Source of the DNA: Macrococcus brunensis
Lineage (GTDB): Bacteria > Bacillota > Bacilli > Staphylococcales > Staphylococcaceae
Assembly (NCBI RefSeq): GCF_004359615.1
Contig: NZ_SCWA01000004.1
Span: 1-64,000, forward strand
DNA length: 64,000 nt
Direction of reading: 5' to 3'
The stretch's first letter is position 1. Every line of letters starts with the position of its first letter. Both the position numbers and the translations under genes were made by a program. Below the pieces are notes generated by a model. The model did no database searches, was not told where the DNA came from, and was given only the letters and a program-made list of their open reading frames with translations. Positions 1-8,031 of the stretch are shown here, piece by piece.

Positions 1-368
1 GAAAAAACACTGTCACTGATAGCTCGTAGACTTTCGGTCTCAAATAACTGTGAATATAACAGGAGTTTAATGAAAGCACAGGTATCTAGCTTCTTTGTAT
101 AGTAGTCTAAGTTCAGGATTTTCACCTATTGAGAAATTTTCTTGAAATCTATCGGTGAAATCCATTGTTCAAATGATGATTTTCTAGTAAACTTATCATG
201 TTGAGATCCTTTGTATTGGATTTGGATGTGTATTACTACCTCTAACCATTATAAAGGACTTTTTTTGTACAGAAAATAAATTTTTAGAATATTCCATTTA
301 AAACCGTAGGTTGAAATATTTTTATGCAACACTAGTGGGTATAAGTCTAAAAAATAAGGAGGCAATCT
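1..368. other. Non-coding leader region before DUF2243 gene
   Basis: I see no convincing gene in these 368 bases. The stretch 116-163 can fold: a GGATTTTCACC arm at 116-126 pairs with GGTGAAATCC at 154-163, with one bulge and a second AT-rich dyad inside. A GGGTAT hexamer at 337-342 resembles a sigma-B -10 box, but the matching -35 is poor. The Shine-Dalgarno sequence of the next gene (AAGGAGG) lies just upstream of 369. It may hold the 3' end of a transcript or an RNA element from outside the window; I cannot tell which. Confidence 0.4.
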
Positions 369-806
369 ATGGGAACTTATACAAAAGAACACAAATGGTC
401 GGGCTTTATTTTTGGAATCGGGCTGGCCGGCTTTATAGATGAAATTGTCTTTCACCAGTTTCTGCAGTGGCACCACTTTTATGATCAGATGACCAAGGAA
501 ATCGGACTCTTATCGGACGGCGTACTCAATTCAATGTGCGGCTTCTTTATTATTTTCGGATTGTTCCTGCTGGCAGATGCGAGAAGAAAATATCAGACTG
601 ATTGGTTATTCTGGATAGGTCGTACATTGATGGGAATGGGTTCTTTCCAGGTCTACGACGGCATCATTAATCATAAAGTGCTGCGCATGCACCAGATTCG
701 TTATGTGGATAATGTTCTAACATACGATATTGTCTGGATTATTACAGGTCTTGCGATGATTATCATCGGTTTTCTGATGTCACGTAAAAGAGAGCTGATG
801 AAGTGA
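369..806 (+). CDS. DUF2243 family membrane protein
   Basis: A 145-residue integral membrane protein with about four hydrophobic segments, matching the DUF2243 family in length and character (conserved FIDEIVFHQ and QWHH near the N-terminus, His-rich). The function of the family is unknown. Members often sit beside a CtaG-like cytochrome oxidase assembly protein, and that is the case here: the stop codon overlaps the next start in a TGATG arrangement, so the two are probably co-translated. The many His residues suggest metal or heme handling at the membrane, which is inference. The start is supported by AAGGAGG about 8 bases upstream. Confidence 0.75.
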   Translation: MGTYTKEHKWSGFIFGIGLAGFIDEIVFHQFLQWHHFYDQMTKEIGLLSDGVLNSMCGFFIIFGLFLLADARRKYQTDWLFWIGRTLMGMGSFQVYDGIINHKVLRMHQIRYVDNVLTYDIVWIITGLAMIIIGFLMSRKRELMK

Positions 807-1561
807 TGCATATACATCATTCAGTGAATCCGGCAGACTTTATCATTGTATTTAGCGCAGTTGTGATGATAACAGGTTACCTGTATTTAGCTGGCAGGAA
901 AAAATGGCCCGTTTATCGATCTGTACTTTGGATAGTCGGCATCATCTTTGCAGTACTGGTCATGGTAGGACCCTTTGCAGAAGAAATGCACCATAATTTT
1001 ATCTATCATATGTACGGCCATCTGCTGTTAGGGATGCTGTCACCACTTCTTCTGGTGCTGGCAATGCCTTTAAGACTACTTTTAGGGACGCTTCCTGTTA
1101 AGAGTGGACGACGTCTGTCCCGTTTCATGAACAGCACTTATATACGGTTTATTGCACACCCTGTTACAGCGACTATACTCAATACAGGTGGACTGTGGCT
1201 GCTTTACCGAACTGATTTGTTTATGATGATGCACCATCATACGTGGCTGCATTATCTGATTCATTTTCATATCTTCCTGGCCGGTTACCTATTCACAGCT
1301 GTAATGCTGGAACTGGACCCAGTGAGGCATCCTTATTCCTTTAAGTACCGGGCCATTGTCATGATGGTGTCCGTCGCACTGCACCAGATCTTGTCTAAAT
1401 CCTTTTATCCATATCCGCCCGCCGGTGTAGATGCGGTGCAGGCGCAGACAGGAGCAGTTGTCATGTACTACGGCGGTGATGTCATCGAGCTCTTGATCAT
1501 CTTTATCATGTGTCTCGGCTGGTACCGCTCAGTGCGACCAGGCAAAGTCTCTCACGCATAA
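806..1561 (+). CDS. CtaG-like cytochrome c oxidase assembly membrane protein
   Basis: A roughly 251-residue polytopic protein of the Caa3_CtaG type. About seven membrane segments are visible, with a His-rich start (HIHHS) and conserved histidines, such as the EEMHHNF motif and the MMHHHTWLHYLIHFH stretch. CtaG proteins in Bacillus are needed for assembly of caa3 oxidase, probably through copper delivery. Here no oxidase genes are adjacent, so the target is unknown. I chose ATG 806, which overlaps the previous stop (TGATG), over the in-frame GTG at 803. Translational coupling with the DUF2243 gene is likely. Confidence 0.75.
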   Translation: MHIHHSVNPADFIIVFSAVVMITGYLYLAGRKKWPVYRSVLWIVGIIFAVLVMVGPFAEEMHHNFIYHMYGHLLLGMLSPLLLVLAMPLRLLLGTLPVKSGRRLSRFMNSTYIRFIAHPVTATILNTGGLWLLYRTDLFMMMHHHTWLHYLIHFHIFLAGYLFTAVMLELDPVRHPYSFKYRAIVMMVSVALHQILSKSFYPYPPAGVDAVQAQTGAVVMYYGGDVIELLIIFIMCLGWYRSVRPGKVSHA

Positions 1562-1596
1562 AAGGAGACATTCATCAGAATATCTCCTTCGTTTTT
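1561..1596 (+). terminator. Rho-independent terminator after CtaG-like gene
   Basis: AAGGAGACATTC and GAATATCTCCTT form a stem around an ATCA loop with one mismatch, followed by CGTTTTT. It ends the two-gene membrane-protein operon and abuts the 3' end of the convergent ZinT-like gene. Confidence 0.7.
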
Positions 1597-2317
1597 AATG
1601 ACCCATCATTTCATGAGCGATTTCTTCACCTGACATATCACTGAAGTAATAAGTCGGCCAGTGTTCCATTTCTTTAAGTAATTGAGCACGGTCATCGCCC
1701 ATATAAATATGGAAATGTTCAGCGAGTTTGGGTGCGATGTTATGATCGCTGAACTGGATGTATGCAGGGGCTTCTTTATCACCTGATACTTTCTTGAAGA
1801 TAAAGCGGACGCCCCGATTTCCTTTTTTATATGTCAAAATCTCTTTGCCGTCATAATGATATTTCCCGGAAATCTTTTTGTCTCCTTTATAGAAATCAAT
1901 CTTTTCTTTACCGGTATTGATACGTGAGACATCAGTCTTGTAGCCAGTTGTATAATACTTTTTATAGTCGGCTGCTGTCATATCACCTTTGTCTTCTGCT
2001 TTATGTTCGAATACCTCATCTAATGTGCCGTCCTGAAGATAAGGATAAACCGATTGCCAGTCACCTTCCCAGTCTGTCAGCTCACGATCTTTTACCTGAC
2101 TATCCTTGAAGTGACCTTCGTATATTTTTTTGTCAGCAGCTGACATGTGGTGATGATCATGTTCATGATGCTTGTGTTCGTGGTTATGCGCATGCTCTTC
2201 TGTCTTCTCTGTTACTGCTTTTTCTTCGTGCTTTTTTTCTGAGTCCTGATTTGTGCCACAGGCAGTTAAGATAAGTGCCAGCGATGCCACGCCGAGTCCT
2301 TTAGTAAAGTAATGCAT
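1595..2317 (-). CDS. ZinT-like metal-binding lipoprotein
   Basis: A 240-residue lipoprotein. The signal peptide ends in the lipobox LTAC, with Cys20 as the likely lipidated residue. Residues about 42-58 form a His/Glu/Asp-rich tail (HAHNHEHKHHEHDHHH), typical of zinc-capturing lipoproteins. From about residue 60 the protein matches the ZinT/YodA domain, with the DWEGDWQSVYPYL start and a late HFHIYMGD motif. ZinT proteins bind zinc in the periplasm or at the cell surface and pass it to an ABC importer. A Zur-type operator and a strong promoter lie directly upstream, so expression should rise under zinc starvation. The gene stands alone. The AdcA-like importer it would serve is not in the window. 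Confidence 0.85.
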   Translation of the reverse strand: MHYFTKGLGVASLALILTACGTNQDSEKKHEEKAVTEKTEEHAHNHEHKHHEHDHHHMSAADKKIYEGHFKDSQVKDRELTDWEGDWQSVYPYLQDGTLDEVFEHKAEDKGDMTAADYKKYYTTGYKTDVSRINTGKEKIDFYKGDKKISGKYHYDGKEILTYKKGNRGVRFIFKKVSGDKEAPAYIQFSDHNIAPKLAEHFHIYMGDDRAQLLKEMEHWPTYYFSDMSGEEIAHEMMGH

Positions 2318-2328
2318 ATTGCCTCCTA

Positions 2329-2351
2329 TAAAACGTAATAGTTACGATTTA
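2329..2351 (-). promoter_or_regulatory. Zur box upstream of ZinT-like gene
   Basis: The dyad CGTAATAGTTACG extends with flanking AAA and TTT to match the Firmicute Zur consensus (AAATCGTAATNATTACGATTT), with about two deviations. It lies between the -10 box and the ribosome binding site, where a bound repressor would block transcription. Confidence 0.85.
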
Positions 2352-2353
2352 TA

Positions 2354-2382
2354 ATTATAGATACAAATGCTGTAAACGTCAA
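2354..2382 (-). promoter_or_regulatory. Sigma-A promoter of ZinT-like gene
   Basis: On the minus strand, TTGACG (2377-2382) is followed after exactly 17 bases by TATAAT (2354-2359). The Zur box starts immediately downstream, at the expected transcription start. Confidence 0.8.
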
Positions 2383-2447
2383 CAGACGATTTGAGAAAAT
2401 ATTTTTAACGTGCTAACATTTAAGAACTAATGAAAAGAAGGGGTCAT

Positions 2448-2930
2448 ATGCAGATATTTAGAGTAGACGCTGATCATAAAATCAGCGCACAGTATTTGGA
2501 TAATAGAAGATTGTCCAAACAGGTGCTCGAGTTATACCAGATCATACGTGTCTGTCTTGCCGAACTGAAGATTATAGAGGGAAATACGCGTTACTTACAT
2601 CATCCAATCGTCAAACAGGCTTACAATAATGGCAAGCCCTACATCATTGACCTTTATAATATGCTTGTGGAAATGGACCTGGAGCATCAAAGACGAGGTG
2701 GCAAGCGTTCTCCTGCCTTTAAAGAAGATCTCGATGTACTGGCGGATATTATCTTTGCCAATCAGGAAGCGTTTTCGCATGAGTCGCTACCGCCTTATTA
2801 TGTTTATGGGGATACGAGGCTTGAGGGCGAAACGGTGTATGAAGCTTATCAGCAGCTTCTCCATGATAAATGGCTGAACGATACCACCAGTCCACGCTGT
2901 GGTTTTCAACCGAAAAAAACTGACGTCTGA
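2448..2930 (+). CDS. Pyrimidine-dimer glycosylase (Pyr_excise)-like protein
   Basis: A 160-residue soluble protein. The N-terminal pattern MQIFRVDADHKISAQYLDNRRLSKQ followed by an HHP motif (residues about 49-51) is typical of small proteins annotated as pyrimidine dimer DNA glycosylase or endonuclease V-like. Those enzymes cut UV-damaged DNA; activity for this subgroup is less certain. I chose ATG 2448 because AGAAGGGG lies 5 bases upstream. An in-frame ATG at 2430 would add six residues (MKRRGH) and swallow that site. The gene is monocistronic and ends inside a strong bidirectional terminator. Confidence 0.6.
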   Translation: MQIFRVDADHKISAQYLDNRRLSKQVLELYQIIRVCLAELKIIEGNTRYLHHPIVKQAYNNGKPYIIDLYNMLVEMDLEHQRRGGKRSPAFKEDLDVLADIIFANQEAFSHESLPPYYVYGDTRLEGETVYEAYQQLLHDKWLNDTTSPRCGFQPKKTDV

Positions 2931-2950
2931 TACGTCAGTTTTTTTCGGTT
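2908..2950. terminator. Bidirectional terminator, perfect 18-bp stem
   Basis: A perfect 18-base inverted repeat (2908-2925 and 2933-2950) with a seven-base loop has A7 on one arm and T7 on the other, so it can stop transcription from both convergent genes. It contains the stop codon of the plus-strand gene. Confidence 0.9.
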
Positions 2951-3318
2951 AATATACTGCTTTCTTTGAGGTATTTAACATTATATTTAAGGGCTAAATG
3001 ATGGAGCTGCTGGATGATAACATCGTTCTTTTCAGGTACCTGGTTCAGTAGCGGCAGAAAGAGCTCTTTTTCTTCTGGGGTCGCTTTGTTCTTGAAATAT
3101 CCCCATAAATGCTGAAATGTATTGAGCATAGAACCGTGCGTAGGCTCCAGTGCATACGCTTCACTGATTTGTGTGTTCAGGATATCGATATCCGTCAGCT
3201 GTTCTTTCATCAGGCCTCTGATGTCATTATAGTGCTGCTGACTATGATACATCACTTTATATTTTTCCTCACGCCAGCGTTTTTCAACTGCTTTTTTCTG
3301 TTCTTTTTGATTAACCAT
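2935..3318 (-). CDS. DUF1722 (YbgA-like) protein
   Basis: A 127-residue soluble protein. The pattern W-x-E-x-KYKVMYHSQQHYNDI near the N-terminus and H-x-WGYFKNKATPEEKELF in the middle match the DUF1722/YbgA family. Its role is unknown; in some bacteria it is fused or adjacent to photolyase or DUF523. A DNA-repair-like gene converges on it here. The start ATG overlaps the stop of the upstream dehydrogenase gene by a few bases, so the two probably form one operon with coupled translation. Confidence 0.7.
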   Translation of the reverse strand: MVNQKEQKKAVEKRWREEKYKVMYHSQQHYNDIRGLMKEQLTDIDILNTQISEAYALEPTHGSMLNTFQHLWGYFKNKATPEEKELFLPLLNQVPEKNDVIIQQLHHLALKYNVKYLKESSILTEKN

Positions 3319-4180
3319 ATAAACTTGTAATCGCTTCTTTGATAGTCGGGTGCTGGAACTTAAAGCCTGCTGAAATGAGTTTATCCGGTAGAACGCGCTG
3401 ACCGTCTGTAACCATTATCGCTTGTTCACCAAGTAAGGTCTTCAGTGCAATCTCAGGCACAGGTAGGAAGTGAGGTTTATGAAGTGCTTCAGCGATTGCT
3501 TTCCCGACTTCTTCCTGCGTGGCAGGCTCTGGTGCGGTGCAGTTATAGATCCCTGTCAGTTGTTGATCGTAGATGAAAAGGAGAGCACGAATGAGGTCAT
3601 CAATATGAATCCAGGAGTAGACCTGCTGACCATCGCCGATATTACCGCCAATATAGAATTGATAGGGCTTAACCATAATAGGGAGCGCCCCGCCTTGGTT
3701 TGAGAAGATAACACCAAATCTGCAATAAGCAGTCGCTACCTTAAGTTTAGCTGCTTCCTGCTCCCATAAATGAACGGTTTTAGATAGAAAGTCAAATGCT
3801 TCGAAACGGTCGGCTTCTGTATAGGAGAGATTTTTAGCAGGTGGATAATAGCCTACAGCGCTTGCAGAAATCAGGAAAGGTTTCTTCTGCTGCTGTTCAA
3901 TGATAGGACCTAGCTTCTTCGTAGATTCTATGCGACTTTTGACAATCGCTTGTTTATGTTGCTGGGTCCAGCGGTTACTCAGACTCGCCCCGGCTAGATT
4001 GATGATGAGGTCTACTTCGGGTATCTGAGATAAATAATCATCATTATTCCAGTTGATATAGTTAACATGCGCGGTGTCTTCCTTATCAGAACGCGTCAGA
4101 ATATAAAACTCATGGTCTGTCATTTCAATTAATCGAGAACCTACTAGTCCAGTACCGCCAGTCAGTAATATTTTCTTCAT
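3311..4180 (-). CDS. TIGR01777 family epimerase/oxidoreductase (YfcH-like)
   Basis: A 289-residue extended short-chain dehydrogenase. The N-terminus MKKILLTGGTGLVGSRL carries the NAD(P)-binding GGTGxxG motif. Later motifs (INLAGASL, W-TQQHKQAIVKSRIEST, SASAVGYYP, WIHIDDL) are the hallmark of TIGR01777 proteins, which resemble nucleotide-sugar epimerases but lack a proven substrate. The open frame continues 58 codons further upstream into the divergent cidC gene. I rejected that part because GGGGG sits about 7 bases before ATG 4180 and the fold starts there; ATG 4183 is an equal alternative. It is followed by the DUF1722 gene in a coupled arrangement. Confidence 0.8.
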   Translation of the reverse strand: MKKILLTGGTGLVGSRLIEMTDHEFYILTRSDKEDTAHVNYINWNNDDYLSQIPEVDLIINLAGASLSNRWTQQHKQAIVKSRIESTKKLGPIIEQQQKKPFLISASAVGYYPPAKNLSYTEADRFEAFDFLSKTVHLWEQEAAKLKVATAYCRFGVIFSNQGGALPIMVKPYQFYIGGNIGDGQQVYSWIHIDDLIRALLFIYDQQLTGIYNCTAPEPATQEEVGKAIAEALHKPHFLPVPEIALKTLLGEQAIMVTDGQRVLPDKLISAGFKFQHPTIKEAITSLYG

Positions 4181-4243
4181 CATATTGCCCCCTTTTATTT
4201 TTAATATTATACCCTGTTTAAGTCTATGCCATACACGATAAGT

Positions 4244-4268
4244 GATTAGAATGAAAAGCGACGGGTAG
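4244..4268 (+). promoter_or_regulatory. Possible sigma-B promoter of cidC
   Basis: GATTAG (4244-4249), a 13-base spacer and GGGTAG (4263-4268) match the sigma-B pattern GTTTAA-N12-14-GGGWAT at 4/6 and 5/6. The site is about 35 bases before the cidC start. Sigma-B is known to influence cid expression in S. aureus, but this match alone is moderate evidence. Confidence 0.45.
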
Positions 4269-4301
4269 ATAACAGATGTATAATAAAAAGGAGGCATCAT
4301 T

Positions 4302-6035
4302 ATGAGTAAAATCAAAGCAAATCTCGCATTAGTCAAAGCACTTAAAAACTGGGGCATTGATCATGTCTATGGTATTCCAGGCGATTCAATTGATTCAGTG
4401 GTAGATGCACTTAAGCATGAAGAAGAAAGTATCAAATTCTATAATGTCAGACATGAAGAAGTAGCGACACTTGCAGCGGCAAGTTATACGAAATTAACAG
4501 GTAAGATTGCTGTTTCGTTAGGGATAGGTGGACCAGGTGCGGTCCATTTATTAAACGGCATGTACGATGCAAAAATGGATAATGTGCCGACACTTGTCCT
4601 ATGCGGACATACCAATACAGATCAGATTGGTTCAGGTTACTTCCAGGAAGTCGATATCTCTACAATGTTCCAAGGTGTAGCGGTATTCAACCAGATTGTG
4701 ACGGATCCAAATCGAATTTTCGATACGGTGAATGAAGCGATTAAAACAGCATATGATGAATCAGGCGTAGCGGTATTGACGATTCCCGGGGATATTCTTA
4801 AAACAGAGATTGAAGATAATACACTTGATAAAAAATATGAATATGTCAGACCGCATTTCTCTGCGCCGACTGATAAAATTGCGGCAGCGGCAGAATTGAT
4901 CGGTAATAGTAAAAATCCAGTGGTTCTTGCAGGTGTAGGAACGAAAGGTGCTAAAGATGAAGTGATTCATTTCATTGAACGCATTAAAGCACCAGCTATG
5001 ATTACGCTCCCAGCTAAAGGTATTATTCCAGATACACATCCGCAATCACTTGGTAATATCGGTAAAATTGGCACGAAGCCAGCTTTTGAAGCAATGAAAG
5101 AAGCGGATTTACTGATCTTATTAGGTACGAATTACCCCTATGTCAGCTATCTGCCAGATGAGAATGTCCCTTGTATTCAGCTTGATATCAATCTGAAAAA
5201 TATCGGCAAACGTTATGATGTAGATGTACCACTGATAGGACATGCAAAAGATATTCTGCCAGAGTTAACGCAGGCTTGCGATACAGTTGAACGTCGTCCA
5301 TTCCTGGAAGCATGTCAGGAAAATATGGTTAACTGGAACAAGTGGTTAGAAGAAGACCGTATGAAGGACTCTACCCCTATTCGTCCGGAACGCGTAATGG
5401 CAGAAATAGAAAAAATTGCTGAGCCAGATGCGACGTTCTCAATCGACATTGGAACTTCAACAGTATGGAGTACCAGATATTTAAGACTGGATCATCAAAA
5501 TCAGTTTATAACATCAGCTTGGCTTGGCACCATGGGATGTGCACTACCAGGTGCAATCGCTTCTAAGATTGCTTTCCCAGAGCGTCAGGCGATTGCAATT
5601 GCCGGTGACGGTGGCTTCTCGATGGTCATGCAGGACTTCGTAACTGCTGTCTATTACAATCTGCCGATGATTGTGGTTGTGATGAACAATCAGCAGTTAT
5701 CATTCATCAAATATGAACAGCAGGCTGCAGGAGAACTGGAATATGCCATCAACTTAGCAGATATAGATTACGCTAAATTTGCAGAAAGCTGTGGCGGTAT
5801 CGGTATCAACGTAACGACACCAGAAGAACTTGCACCAGCCATGCAGCAAGCAAAAGCGGCTGATAAACCTGTCATTGTAAATGTATATGTCGATCAAGAT
5901 GCTGCCCCTCTGCCAGGACAGATTGTCTTTGATGAAATGTTGGGTTATGCTAAATTCGAAATCCGTTCATTACTTGAAGAAGGTAAACTTGAAAAAATGC
6001 CACCTCTTAAAACATTGATCAGACGTGTCCTTTAA
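4302..6035 (+). CDS. cidC: Pyruvate oxidase (CidC type)
   Basis: A 577-residue thiamine-diphosphate enzyme, close in length and sequence to S. aureus CidC. It oxidatively decarboxylates pyruvate to acetate and CO2, passing electrons to menaquinone at the membrane. The N-terminal ThDP domain carries the VRHEEVATLAAASYTK glutamate motif (about residue 51). The central domain would bind FAD. The C-terminal domain has the ThDP motif starting GDGGFS at residue 435 and ending in MNN. AAGGAGG precedes the start. In S. aureus cidC follows cidAB; here it is alone and ends at its own terminator. The acetate it makes links to stationary-phase physiology and cell death in staphylococci. A sigma-B-like promoter lies upstream. 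Confidence 0.9.
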   Translation: MSKIKANLALVKALKNWGIDHVYGIPGDSIDSVVDALKHEEESIKFYNVRHEEVATLAAASYTKLTGKIAVSLGIGGPGAVHLLNGMYDAKMDNVPTLVLCGHTNTDQIGSGYFQEVDISTMFQGVAVFNQIVTDPNRIFDTVNEAIKTAYDESGVAVLTIPGDILKTEIEDNTLDKKYEYVRPHFSAPTDKIAAAAELIGNSKNPVVLAGVGTKGAKDEVIHFIERIKAPAMITLPAKGIIPDTHPQSLGNIGKIGTKPAFEAMKEADLLILLGTNYPYVSYLPDENVPCIQLDINLKNIGKRYDVDVPLIGHAKDILPELTQACDTVERRPFLEACQENMVNWNKWLEEDRMKDSTPIRPERVMAEIEKIAEPDATFSIDIGTSTVWSTRYLRLDHQNQFITSAWLGTMGCALPGAIASKIAFPERQAIAIAGDGGFSMVMQDFVTAVYYNLPMIVVVMNNQQLSFIKYEQQAAGELEYAINLADIDYAKFAESCGGIGINVTTPEELAPAMQQAKAADKPVIVNVYVDQDAAPLPGQIVFDEMLGYAKFEIRSLLEEGKLEKMPPLKTLIRRVL

Positions 6036-6050
6036 TCAGATCAATTAATT

Positions 6051-6077
6051 GGAAGCAGATTTGCTTCCGATTTTTTT
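6051..6077 (+). terminator. Terminator of cidC
   Basis: GGAAGCA and TGCTTCC form a seven-base stem around GATT, followed by GA and seven T residues. Confidence 0.85.
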
Positions 6078-6371
6078 GTCTTTCTGTTATATAATAACAA
6101 AACATTAAAAATCACAATCTTCAATAAAGTTTGTGAAATTTAATATTTATCTCTTTTAATCTTTAGATATTATTATATTTATTGCAATTTATATGCAAAT
6201 ACCATTTATTATAAATGCTTTTATACCAAGGTATTACAGATTCGAAGAATATTTAGAAAATTATTTGCTTTATTGCTTAAAAGCGGTGAATTTGTGATTT
6301 ACAACTTGTGAAACTGCTGTATAATAACAGAAGTAATTAATATTTTTTATATAGAGGAAGAGGTAAAAATA
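6078..6371 (+). promoter_or_regulatory. AT-rich intergenic region with permease promoter
   Basis: No gene is visible here. A promoter TTTACA (6298-6303), 16 bases, TATAAT (6320-6325) lies about 45 bases before the permease start. TTGTGA occurs three times, starting near 6131, 6291 and 6305. The first pairs with an upstream TCACAA to make a weak hairpin around 6111-6135. None forms a full Rex-type dyad. The length and the repeated hexamer suggest a regulated promoter, but I cannot name the regulator. Confidence 0.5.
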
Positions 6372-7769
6372 ATGGAAGACAATCAATTACACAGAGGACT
6401 GAGTTCACGACAGGTCCAGATGATAGCACTCGGCGGAACAATTGGCGTGGGATTATTTATGGGCGCCTCCAGTGTCATTAAGTGGGCGGGACCATCTGCA
6501 CTCTTTGCATATTTAATCGCGGGTATTTTCTTATTCTTTATTATGCGCGCAATGGGAGAAATGGTTTATTTATATCCGTCAACCGGTTCATTCGCTCAGT
6601 ATGCAAATGATTACATTCATCCGGCTGCAGGTTACGCAACTGCCTGGAGTAATATCTTCCAGTGGGTTGTGGTGGGGATGAGTGAAGTGATTGCGGTCGG
6701 TCAGTATATGCAGTACTGGTGGCCGGAGTTACCGACTTGGATTCCAGGTCTGATTGTAGTTTTGACACTTGCTGTGGCAAACTTAGCATCAGTAAAAGCA
6801 TTCGGTGAATTTGAGTTCTGGTTTGCGATGATTAAAGTCGTGACGATTATTCTCATGATTATTGCTGGTTTAGGTGTTATCTTGTTCGGGTTTGGTAACG
6901 GTGGAAATCCTATTGGTTTTGGCAACTTAACTGAACATGGTGGATTCTTCCCGAATGGATTGACAGGTTTCTTGTTTGCACTTTCTATCGTAGTCGGTGC
7001 TTATCAAGGAGTTGAGTTAATCGGAATTACAGCTGGTGAAACAAAAGATCCTCAAAAAAATATTCAAAAAGCGGTTAACAGCATTGTATGGCGTATTCTG
7101 ATTTTCTATATTGGTGCTATCTTCGTTATCGTTACTGTTTATCCATGGGATCAATTAGGTACAATCGGCAGCCCGTTCGTAGCAACATTCGCTAAAATTG
7201 GTATCACAGTCGCAGCGGGTCTGATTAACTTCGTTGTTATCACCGCTGCAATGTCGGGATGCAATGCAGGTATCTTCAGTTCAAGTCGTATGGTCTACAC
7301 TTTGGCACAAGAAGGCAAAATGCCAGCTATCTTCGGTAAAGTCTTAAAAACAGGCGTGCCATTCTATGCAGTTCTTGCTATTGCAATCGGTATCTTCCTG
7401 GGCGTTATCCTCAATGTCGTGATTCCAGGGGCGGATAAAATTTTTGTCTATGTCTATAGCGCATCAATCCTGCCAGGTATGGTACCATGGTTCATGATTC
7501 TGATCAGTCATATGCAGTTTAGAAAGAAACATCCGGAACTGATTGAAAATCATCCATTCAAGATGCCGGGCGCACCAGTGACGAACTGGCTGACAATCGG
7601 ATTCCTGGTATTAGTATTATTTTTCATGCTGATCAATCCGGATACTCGTATATCTGTTATTATCGGTTTTATCTTCCTTGCAATCGTGACAGCAGCATAC
7701 TTTATGCTGGGTTATAACAAAAAAGATAAAGCGCGCGGTGTGGCAGAAAGAACGGTTTACCGCGATTAA
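6372..7769 (+). CDS. Amino acid permease, APC superfamily (AAT family)
   Basis: A 465-residue transporter with about 12 membrane segments. The N-terminus [24 protein letters not shown] is the substrate-binding TM1 signature of the amino-acid transporter (AAT) group, which includes proline, GABA, lysine and D-alanine/D-serine/glycine permeases. The motif [13 protein letters not shown] after TM6 also fits this family. Proton-coupled uptake of an amino acid is the expected role; the exact substrate cannot be read from the sequence. GAGGAAGAGG precedes the start. The gene is monocistronic, with a promoter in the long AT-rich leader and a terminator directly after it. Confidence 0.85.
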   Translation: MEDNQLHRGLSSRQVQMIALGGTIGVGLFMGASSVIKWAGPSALFAYLIAGIFLFFIMRAMGEMVYLYPSTGSFAQYANDYIHPAAGYATAWSNIFQWVVVGMSEVIAVGQYMQYWWPELPTWIPGLIVVLTLAVANLASVKAFGEFEFWFAMIKVVTIILMIIAGLGVILFGFGNGGNPIGFGNLTEHGGFFPNGLTGFLFALSIVVGAYQGVELIGITAGETKDPQKNIQKAVNSIVWRILIFYIGAIFVIVTVYPWDQLGTIGSPFVATFAKIGITVAAGLINFVVITAAMSGCNAGIFSSSRMVYTLAQEGKMPAIFGKVLKTGVPFYAVLAIAIGIFLGVILNVVIPGADKIFVYVYSASILPGMVPWFMILISHMQFRKKHPELIENHPFKMPGAPVTNWLTIGFLVLVLFFMLINPDTRISVIIGFIFLAIVTAAYFMLGYNKKDKARGVAERTVYRD

Positions 7770-7773
7770 TATG

Positions 7774-7800
7774 AAGCGATACTTCGGTATCGCTTTTTTA
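7774..7800 (+). terminator. Terminator of amino acid permease
   Basis: AGCGATAC and GTATCGCT form an eight-base stem on a TTCG tetraloop, followed by T6. Confidence 0.9.
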
Positions 7801-7867
7801 TTTCTCAGGAAATGGAGTTGACATTCAATTCCGACAGGTATACAGTTTAGATACAAATATATAAGAA

Positions 7868-7950
7868 ACACTAGGGGTGTTTTTTTAACTGAGACGAGTT
7901 TACTCGAACCCTTCGAACCTGATCTAGTTGATGCTAGCGTAGGAAAGTGT
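7868..7950 (+). promoter_or_regulatory. TPP riboswitch (THI element) ahead of ykoEDC
   Basis: The conserved core is clear: AGGGGTG, then CTGAGA, then ACCCTTCGAACCTGATCTAG, ending in ATGCTAGCGTAGGAA. These are the thiamine-pyrophosphate-binding elements of the THI box. It lies in the 5' leader of the transporter operon and is followed by a terminator hairpin, so TPP should end transcription early. Confidence 0.95.
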
Positions 7951-7982
7951 ATAGATATTGATATCTCTATGTCTTTTTGACG

Positions 7983-8013
7983 CGCAATCATCTGTTGATG
8001 GTTGCGTGTTTTT
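7983..8013 (+). terminator. Riboswitch-linked terminator before ykoE
   Basis: CGCAATCATC and GATGGTTGCG (one G-T pair) form a ten-base stem around TGTT, followed by a TG and T5. It sits between the TPP aptamer and the ykoE ribosome binding site and is the likely expression platform. Confidence 0.8.
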
Positions 8014-8031
8014 GTTGAGGAGGATATTGGA

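Noticed and set aside
67-165. Minus-strand 32-codon frame (MDFTDRFQENFSIGENPEL...)
   Set aside because: No ribosome binding site, no recognisable family and no terminator; it may be chance or a decayed fragment.
337-342. GGGTAT as a sigma-B -10 before the DUF2243 gene
   Set aside because: No acceptable GTTTAA-type hexamer lies 12-14 bases upstream.
4181-4357. Upstream extension of the TIGR01777 gene
   Set aside because: It overlaps the divergent cidC start, has no family similarity, and a good ribosome binding site precedes 4180.
6291-6311. Rex operator before the amino acid permease
   Set aside because: The TTGTGA copies are in direct orientation and do not form the required dyad.
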